From Eubacteriales Family XIII. Incertae Sedis bacterium (GTDB lineage: Bacteria > Bacillota > Clostridia > Peptostreptococcales > Anaerovoracaceae), in NCBI GenBank assembly GCA_031261345.1, contig JAISKC010000053.1, forward strand, positions 38,605-102,604: a stretch of DNA of 64,000 bases, read 5' to 3'. A model generated the notes under the pieces. The model searched no databases. It was not told the origin of the DNA and saw only the letters and a list, made by a program, of their open reading frames with translations. This document shows, in pieces, positions 58,062 to 64,000 of this stretch (positions within the stretch are counted from its first letter, which is position 1; the number at the start of each line of letters is the position of its first letter). A program made the position numbers and the translations under genes.

Positions 58062-59336
58062 TCATTTCTTTTGATAAGTATGGCATTGTTTTATCAGTAT
58101 AGCGAGCAATACTATAAAAATGGCACCAGTAAGTAATGCGTAAAACATCACAGCTCCATGAATACCAGCACTTTCAACAGCAGTGGTAGAAAAAAGCATT
58201 GCACAAATAGCAGCGACAATATACACAGCTAATACATAACCTTGCTTCCTAATTATTGTCAGAAGGATAATACTGAGACTTGATACTGCAAGAAAACCAC
58301 CCGTTGCAAGCAAAATCATGAAGTCGCTTCTAAAATTCATCAAATTTGTGTTGTATAAAATTGACAATACTCGAAGTCCAATGACATATCCCACTATGAC
58401 TACACCTATTGTAATCAAAAAAATATATCCTAATTGCTTAATCACTCTATGCGTAAAGGCCTTTTTCTCATGGTTCTTCCATAATAATGACATATCCAAT
58501 AATATTGGGTTGAAAATAAAACTAGCCAATAAAACAATGACAAACACTGGTGAAAACAAATAGCCAAAATATGCTTGCGATGCATCATCCATAGCAGAAT
58601 CGATTGCGTATTTCGGGGCGTTAGAAATATAATTTTGGAGGAAAGCACTCATAAATATTGGGAAGCATGCACCAAGCAAGTTAAAAACATTTCTAACGCG
58701 AAATCCATGATTTTGACCTCCATCACCATTGGCAAACATTGGAAATGTTATTTTCATAAGAATAATCACCGCTATCGCTGAATATGCCGTCATGATAATC
58801 AATGCTATTAAAACAGATTTACATATGACAAGCACAATGGCAAACAAGATCAGTGATGAGCCAATTCTAACGGATGCACATTTGGATCCAATATCAAGTC
58901 TTCCATTTTTCTGATAATGAGCAGAAAATACTTCTTCAATAGGATCAAGGATTTTGAATGCACACATAAAACTGACTATGAGAACTTTTTCTACGGTATA
59001 GTCATTTGATACCACCAAATGTATGATTACAACTATTGAAACCAGAGTCATCAACCCACATGATACAATTCGAGAATTTCTATAATCTGTAAACGAATAC
59101 TCATTGCATACATCTGAAACTTGATATTGACGCATTCCCCATTTACCAATGTACTGCAGTAGATTAGCATTCGCATAAGCAATACTCAAAATTCCGGCGG
59201 ACTGTAAACTAATAGTATACGATACCAAAATTAGCATTACAACAGATTGTGCTGCAATAAGCAACCCAGTTGCGGTATTCCAAACGTAGGCACTTCTCTT
59301 GAGATCCTTTGAGTTTAATAAAAATTTAATCAGCAA
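58062..59336 (-). CDS. Polysaccharide flippase-like membrane protein (Wzx type)
   Basis: 424 aa with about 12 transmembrane helices, TTG start after GGTGAT. N-terminal pattern (SAYVWNTATGLLIAAQSVVMLILVS) and polar residues in helices match polysaccharide exporters of the MOP superfamily. Should flip lipid-linked glycan units across the membrane. Found between a GT2 and an ATP-grasp gene. Confidence 0.8.
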   Translation of the reverse strand: MLIKFLLNSKDLKRSAYVWNTATGLLIAAQSVVMLILVSYTISLQSAGILSIAYANANLLQYIGKWGMRQYQVSDVCNEYSFTDYRNSRIVSCGLMTLVSIVVIIHLVVSNDYTVEKVLIVSFMCAFKILDPIEEVFSAHYQKNGRLDIGSKCASVRIGSSLILFAIVLVICKSVLIALIIMTAYSAIAVIILMKITFPMFANGDGGQNHGFRVRNVFNLLGACFPIFMSAFLQNYISNAPKYAIDSAMDDASQAYFGYLFSPVFVIVLLASFIFNPILLDMSLLWKNHEKKAFTHRVIKQLGYIFLITIGVVIVGYVIGLRVLSILYNTNLMNFRSDFMILLATGGFLAVSSLSIILLTIIRKQGYVLAVYIVAAICAMLFSTTAVESAGIHGAVMFYALLTGAIFIVLLAILIKQCHTYQKK

Positions 59337-59390
59337 TACAAATCACCGAAAAAAGCTCGACCAGTTATTTCCATCATTATCGCCTCAGTT

Positions 59391-60488
59391 CTATTCCATT
59401 GCTTGAAGTATTTGAAAAATCCTCGGTTTTATGCCAACTTGCGTTGCTATTTGACCAACGAATTGTCCGCTACGGTTGCCTTCAATTAGCAACCAACCTC
59501 TTTCACTAAGCGCAAGATCCCATCCAACATATCGAATATTAGGATTAATTGTCTTTGCAAGTTGTATTGCAAGACCGCGGGCATCCTCCCAATTTGGTAT
59601 TACAAATCCTTTAAATTTCAATCCGCTATTCGGATGCGTTTCATATCTTCCACCATGCTCATCAACGCCATCACTTTCTATAATTCCGGTCTCAGCATTA
59701 ACCGCACAAAATATACCACCTTGACCTGCGTTATCGACAACAGATGAATCCCTTCCAAATCGAATAAAAATGAAATCAATCATAACATCTCCATTTTTCA
59801 ATAAGAAAGTGGGAATCCTAACGGTATTGAGTGAATTCGGATGGAATTTTCTAATATGTTCTTCGTTGACAACAATTTCTTCTACGATATAACGCCCTCC
59901 TCCATAATTTTCCAACAAATGGTTTCTGCAATTGATAGGGGAGCCATATTCATCCACGTACATCAATTCTATTCCAACTCCTTTTGTTAAATCGAGTGGT
60001 TTTAAAATAAAGATCGAATTCGCTATTACAAAGTCTAAAATATCACTTGATATCGCTTTTTCCACCAACAAAATTGTACGTTGATAGAACGACTCGAGCT
60101 CTTGATAGGTATTTAGCTTATTCATAAATAGACTATATGCAGCATTTCTATCACTGAATATATAACTTAAAACACCATTAAAATTATCCGTAACAAATGC
60201 TTTTTTCTCACATCGCTTAAGTTTGTCAAAATGAAATGAAAAGTATTCATATGGTCTAGCACGATAACGGAAACAATCTAACATAATACCAGTTTTTGAC
60301 TTTTTAACATCCCTATTTGCATTTAATAATCTGTTTATTTCTTTATTTTGAACCAATAAATCAATAAAGTTATAAATATACCCAGCGATACAAAAAACCA
60401 TCTTCGCGAGTGCTCGAAGAATTACATTCTTCGACAAATATAAATCACCAATTTTATTCATAAAGCTAACTATCAAATTTGGTTTCAC
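59391..60488 (-). CDS. Sugar-transfer-associated ATP-grasp protein
   Basis: 365 aa from a GTG at 60488, with AGGAG seven bases upstream; the earlier in-frame codons would overlap the next gene. Visible: IFILKPLDLTKGVGIELM (ATP-binding lysine), RYIVEEIVVNEEHIRKFHPNSLNTVRI, and VGWDLALSERGWLLIEGNRSGQFVGQ near the C-terminus. This is the pattern of the ATP-grasp family often found in glycan loci. Probably ligates an amino acid or acid to a glycan intermediate; target unknown. Confidence 0.85.
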   Translation of the reverse strand: MKPNLIVSFMNKIGDLYLSKNVILRALAKMVFCIAGYIYNFIDLLVQNKEINRLLNANRDVKKSKTGIMLDCFRYRARPYEYFSFHFDKLKRCEKKAFVTDNFNGVLSYIFSDRNAAYSLFMNKLNTYQELESFYQRTILLVEKAISSDILDFVIANSIFILKPLDLTKGVGIELMYVDEYGSPINCRNHLLENYGGGRYIVEEIVVNEEHIRKFHPNSLNTVRIPTFLLKNGDVMIDFIFIRFGRDSSVVDNAGQGGIFCAVNAETGIIESDGVDEHGGRYETHPNSGLKFKGFVIPNWEDARGLAIQLAKTINPNIRYVGWDLALSERGWLLIEGNRSGQFVGQIATQVGIKPRIFQILQAME

Positions 60489-60526
60489 GTAAGTTCTCCT
60501 CTCGGTTGGCAAAACAAAAATAATTT

Positions 60527-62053
60527 CTAATCTCGTGCATACAAATACCATTCGCCAGTCAAGCTATCAACAAGTTCATATTTATCAAAATTCAATTTAT
60601 CAGACCATAGAATATATTTGGTTTTTATCGTTTTTTCATTTATAGTGTCGACACGCGAAGTAATGATGCCGATACCTGAATCATATGTAAACATCAACTT
60701 CGGGGAGCGAAGAACTGTATTATCCCACCTATCTATTGCATATTTATTATAATGTAAATTGCTTGGAAATGATATGGGCATATGAGTTTCTTGACCAAAA
60801 TGAGTCTCGATGCCATCTTTAAGCGAGAAACCAAAAGACAGAAACAAAATAACAATCAAGATTGCGCTACAAGAAATACGAGGATATTTCTCACAACGCA
60901 TTATTAGCGAAAGAATCGCAAATAAAAGAATAGGCGATAGTGCACGATAATCACGCCAGTCAAAAATATCATAGAATGCGACTACAAGAAAAATCGATCC
61001 TGATATTACAAGAGAAAGAGATAGAAGAAACTGATCAATTGGTTTTTTATAGGTATATATTTTTCCCTTACTATTGAAAACAAAGAAGATCGAGAAGGTA
61101 CATATAAGCAACAACAGAATTAGTGACATTCTTAAAAATACAAACTGACTTTTCATGTCAAACACATTAAAGTATAGGCGTATATTGGAAACAAGATGTC
61201 CTGCCAACAGGTTGAAACCACTCAAGATCGAATCATTCAAGGCAACGTAGAAATTATTCAAGAAACCTCCGCCTCCCCCTCCCGCAGAAAACAATCCGTT
61301 GAATTTCTTTATTCCAAATGAAAATATCATCGCTATAACGAAATAGATTAAGTGATAATAAAATCTTTTATTCTTTGCCAAAATGAAAACAATCGGGATA
61401 AAAAAGACTATATTACTAATCCGCAACATACAATTCAATGCGATAAGTATAATTAAAACAATTAAAGTCAATTTTCGGGGATGTAGATGGTACCGATACA
61501 AAACAGAAGCAATTACGACAATATTTGAAATAACCAATACCTCAAGCATACCACTACCGATAAATCGAATCATGGGGAAATATAATAGTACTAATAAAAC
61601 ACAAAGGGTTCTCTTCCTTTTTTCAATGCAAAAGTGCAGAATGTTGACTGAAATAAATAGAAATATAATATTAGCAATAAGCGGAGTATATGTTGTCCAA
61701 CCAACTACTTTTCCGACAATATAAAATGGTATTACATAAAAAACGCCCTTTGTACTATAAAATAGGCAATGAGCAGTATAAGTTTCAGATCCATCATAAC
61801 TGCCGTTATACCCAGCGTTCTCGCTGAAGAGACCTTCGTTTACAGCAGTGTTTATCATTCGATAGTAGAATCTCTCATCACTGCTACTAGGGCAAAAAGA
61901 GAAAATACCATCTCCCGTGAAGTGAAAAACAAGAGCGAAGTACATAATAAGAAACAACCCAAAAATCGTGATTGTAATTAACCACGAAATTAACGTTTTT
62001 TTTGTTATTTCTAATCTTGGTGCTTTAAATAGCATACGTATTCTATTTGTCAT
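60527..62053 (-). CDS. Polytopic membrane protein, GT-C-like
   Basis: 508 aa with about ten or more transmembrane helices. An extracellular first loop contains CPSSSDERFYY and HCLFYSTKGVFY, the arrangement seen in lipid-linked-sugar-dependent GT-C glycosyltransferases, although no firm family was recognised. A run of six glycines lies in a loop near residue 263. No signal peptide beyond the first helix. Likely a glycosyltransferase or polymerase of the locus. Confidence 0.55.
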   Translation of the reverse strand: MTNRIRMLFKAPRLEITKKTLISWLITITIFGLFLIMYFALVFHFTGDGIFSFCPSSSDERFYYRMINTAVNEGLFSENAGYNGSYDGSETYTAHCLFYSTKGVFYVIPFYIVGKVVGWTTYTPLIANIIFLFISVNILHFCIEKRKRTLCVLLVLLYFPMIRFIGSGMLEVLVISNIVVIASVLYRYHLHPRKLTLIVLIILIALNCMLRISNIVFFIPIVFILAKNKRFYYHLIYFVIAMIFSFGIKKFNGLFSAGGGGGGFLNNFYVALNDSILSGFNLLAGHLVSNIRLYFNVFDMKSQFVFLRMSLILLLLICTFSIFFVFNSKGKIYTYKKPIDQFLLSLSLVISGSIFLVVAFYDIFDWRDYRALSPILLFAILSLIMRCEKYPRISCSAILIVILFLSFGFSLKDGIETHFGQETHMPISFPSNLHYNKYAIDRWDNTVLRSPKLMFTYDSGIGIITSRVDTINEKTIKTKYILWSDKLNFDKYELVDSLTGEWYLYARD

Positions 62054-62085
62054 ATAATCAACAATTTCCCCTCATACATTTTTAT

Positions 62086-63366
62086 TTAAATACCACCATA
62101 TGAACCAATATACAGGTATTTCATTACAAAAATAATACCCGAAATCAGGTAATATATAAGGAATATATAGCCAATTAAGCACAATATCACATCTTTGCTG
62201 AATAGTATTTCTTTATATCTTTTTTCTTTAAATAATACTTTGATATCCTTAGTACATTGGATTTCAACTGCATAGTTGGCGAGCTCAATCAAACTAACAA
62301 TTATTAGTATGAGCACCGCATAATGCGAGCCCCAAGAGCTATTACCATGTCCCGCACGAGGACCAACTTCCATAAACATAAACCGTTGAATGAAGGCACT
62401 CGCATACATCAACCAGCAGATTCCGACTCCCCTATTTTTGATTTGAGATTTATATCTAACAATGAACATGTAGATTGGAAACATCAATGGCCAGCACGAC
62501 TTATATAATATTGACGGAAACTCACTTGACAAAATCCTACTTAATCCAACAAATACTATTTGACTTTCTCCCACATCTGCATTGAGCGGAAAAAAGTGAA
62601 ATAACTTAACAACAAAAACACACAGTGCAGGTATGAACATACAACCAATAAAGAGAAAACGCCTAAATGTTACCATGCTAAATTTGGATCTTATCCATCT
62701 GTAAACCAAATAGACAAATGCTGCTGGTGCTATAAGGGTTAAACCAGAGATTTTACCACAGGTCATAACATATAGCGATACCGCCAGAAGAATTCCTGAT
62801 AAAATAAAAGCATCACACTTGTATCCTTTTTTATCTATTATCCGATCAGGTTTATCCTTGTCCGACAAATCAAGAATTTTTTGAAACAGAAAAAAAGATA
62901 ACACAAGAAATGGTTTTACCGCAAATGAAGTTGCATTGTGCCAAGTGTTAATCCCTCCAACACCTGAATAAATATGTCCAGACACAGGATTGTACGGTCC
63001 TGCCGCAAATACGATGCATGCCAAAGATAAAAATTTGACATAGTCAGATGATGTTTTTACACTTTTCAAGAAGTAATATTGGGAGATAGCAACAAAAGTG
63101 AGTTCAAGAATCACTATTGAAATTGCAGAGACGGTCTTAGGCGAAAAATGAAATGCTTTCGTTCCTACAACTACCATGTCACCGAATAAGTTTCTGAAAG
63201 TAATTGTCCCTCGATCAATTGCTCCATTAGCTTGCGCAATAACATCCGTAGCGAGATTTGTAACCAATATACAAACAGCGGCTAATACAAGATACAGTAA
63301 AATGTTATGTATTTTATATCGTTCTTTAGTATCCATAATAACATTAGTAGGTTCAATGCGTGTCAT
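62086..63366 (-). CDS. Polytopic membrane protein of the glycan locus
   Basis: 426 aa, about ten transmembrane helices with an extracellular loop containing GPYNPVSGHIYSGVGGINTWHN and another with EVGPRAGHGNSSWGSHYA. Possibly a polymerase or GT-C-like transferase, but no family was recognised with confidence. ATG at 63366; no clear ribosome site. Lies between the GT-C-like gene and the ATP-grasp gene. Confidence 0.55.
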   Translation of the reverse strand: MTRIEPTNVIMDTKERYKIHNILLYLVLAAVCILVTNLATDVIAQANGAIDRGTITFRNLFGDMVVVGTKAFHFSPKTVSAISIVILELTFVAISQYYFLKSVKTSSDYVKFLSLACIVFAAGPYNPVSGHIYSGVGGINTWHNATSFAVKPFLVLSFFLFQKILDLSDKDKPDRIIDKKGYKCDAFILSGILLAVSLYVMTCGKISGLTLIAPAAFVYLVYRWIRSKFSMVTFRRFLFIGCMFIPALCVFVVKLFHFFPLNADVGESQIVFVGLSRILSSEFPSILYKSCWPLMFPIYMFIVRYKSQIKNRGVGICWLMYASAFIQRFMFMEVGPRAGHGNSSWGSHYAVLILIIVSLIELANYAVEIQCTKDIKVLFKEKRYKEILFSKDVILCLIGYIFLIYYLISGIIFVMKYLYIGSYGGI

Positions 63367-63381
63367 TTACTGATAATTCCT

Positions 63382-64000
63382 TTATCTAACCGATTTTGCA
63401 AATAAGTATTCTCTTGCCACATCAAAATCGCTTTTACTCTTCATAGAAAAAATATAGTAGCCAAACCTATCGACACTACTGCATATCTTCCCACCTACAG
63501 TAGACACTTCGTGGTATTTTCGATATAGCCATTCTGGATGCTGTATTTCAAATGCTCGTAGCATTATATCATCTTCTTCTGACATAATGAAGCGTATTAT
63601 TGCATACTCGTTCTTTCCGTTTTTTCCACGGTTGCACTCGACATCATTTCCACAAGCGACATCAATAACCATCTTCATATAGTCGTATCCAGTAGAAATG
63701 TAGACCAAGTCAGATCCAATGCAGTCGCCACCCATACGTGCTCCAATTTCAATGATGAATACTTCATCTTTATCGTCTATAATTATCTCCGAATGAAACG
63801 CTCCATTTTCTAAACCTAATAAATCAAATGCTCTAAAAAGCACATCCTTAATTTTTAATATGATATTTTCAGACAATACACTGGGCTCATAGTGTCCTAT
63901 CTCAATATAATGTGGCTCACTAGTCGTATATTTTGTTGTTATCGCAAGCAAATCATGCTTTCCGTTTTGAGAAATAGTCTCGCAACTATATTCAGAGCCC
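63382..64000 (-). CDS. ATP-grasp enzyme, C-terminal part (cut by window edge)
   Basis: The frame is open to position 64000 and codes for the C-terminal 205 or so residues of an ATP-grasp ligase. GSEYSCETIS (edge) then KYTTSEPHYIEIGHYEP and FIIEIGARMGGDCIGSDLV, holding the metal-binding acidic and arginine residues, are typical of carboxylate-amine ligases of the PurK/biotin carboxylase-like type. It is the third ATP-grasp gene in 10 kb. The start and N-terminal domain lie outside the window. Confidence 0.85.
   Translation of the reverse strand, partial: GSEYSCETISQNGKHDLLAITTKYTTSEPHYIEIGHYEPSVLSENIILKIKDVLFRAFDLLGLENGAFHSEIIIDDKDEVFIIEIGARMGGDCIGSDLVYISTGYDYMKMVIDVACGNDVECNRGKNGKNEYAIIRFIMSEEDDIMLRAFEIQHPEWLYRKYHEVSTVGGKICSSVDRFGYYIFSMKSKSDFDVAREYLFAKSVR

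Noticed and set aside
1..64000. tRNA or rRNA genes, prophage or integrase
   Set aside because: No cloverleaf-like or rRNA signature sequence, integrase, transposase or phage structural gene was recognised on reading both strands.

Overview
The window reads like a chromosomal segment of an anaerobic, Gram-positive-type bacterium, most likely Firmicutes/Clostridia. This is inferred from gene content only: PyrK/PyrDB dihydroorotate dehydrogenase, a NiaR repressor, an LTA-synthase-type phosphoglycerol transferase, lipoprotein signals, secreted proteins with InlB/Flg_new-type repeats, and nitrogenase-like genes. No rRNA, tRNA, CRISPR array or transposase was seen. The first half (about 4-32 kb) is moderately GC-balanced. 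From about 43 kb to the right edge the DNA is visibly more AT-rich, which suggests an acquired or fast-evolving glycan region.

Layout. (1) 1-3.9 kb, minus strand: a TerY-P-like signalling operon (PH-like protein, Ser/Thr kinase, vWA protein, PP2C phosphatase, CxC protein cut by the edge). It is preceded by a short leader ORF that begins with a G9 run, crosses an intrinsic terminator and ends on the first start codon. (2) 4.2-10.6 kb, minus: a complete UMP operon pyrB-pyrI-pyrC-pyrF-pyrK-pyrD-pyrE, with a 41-codon leader ORF overlapping a terminator (pyrBI-style attenuation). (3) 10.8-12.2 kb, minus: a secreted repeat protein whose leader again has a G8 run, a leader ORF and a terminator. (4) 12.3-15.9 kb, plus: nadA-nadB-nadC-niaR, de novo NAD synthesis with its repressor. 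(5) 16.0-25.3 kb, plus: a DUF2292 gene, then a nitrogenase-like cluster: NifB-like radical SAM protein, sulfonate/nitrate-type ABC transporter (ATPase, permease, lipoprotein), NifX-like protein, NifH-, NifD- and NifK-like proteins and CysK. This looks like an uncharacterised nitrogenase-like reductase, plausibly tied to sulfur acquisition. It is followed by two long inverted repeats. (6) 25.6-35.5 kb: a GNAT, a glutathionyl-hydroquinone reductase, an LTA synthase-like enzyme, RfbB, RfbA, a CapA-like protein, a secreted protein and an O-antigen-ligase-like protein whose coding sequence contains palindromic repeat insertions. (7) 35.5-42.2 kb: a giant leucine-rich-repeat surface protein with two G-runs (candidate phase variation) and a papain-family surface protease. 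(8) 42.3-64 kb, minus: NagZ-like hydrolase, an SDR/MaoC/ACP/WecE-like aminotransferase cassette (candidate acylated amino-deoxy sugar), two fumarase-like subunits, a DUF4143 ATPase, a citrate-lyase-like enzyme, Ldh2 and TIM-barrel proteins, an AbiEi-Fic fusion, an Ldh2 pseudogene, and a run of glycan genes (three ATP-grasp enzymes, PrpD-like, GT2, flippase, polytopic proteins).

How parts may work together (inference): RfbA and RfbB would supply dTDP-4-keto-6-deoxyglucose. The WecE-like transaminase would convert it to an amino sugar. The ACP, MaoC and SDR proteins could make a hydroxyacyl or acyl substituent. The flippase, ligase and ATP-grasp proteins could assemble and export the glycan. 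Three minus-strand operons (Ter-like, pyr and secreted protein) share one leader design: a short ORF read through the U-tract of an intrinsic terminator.
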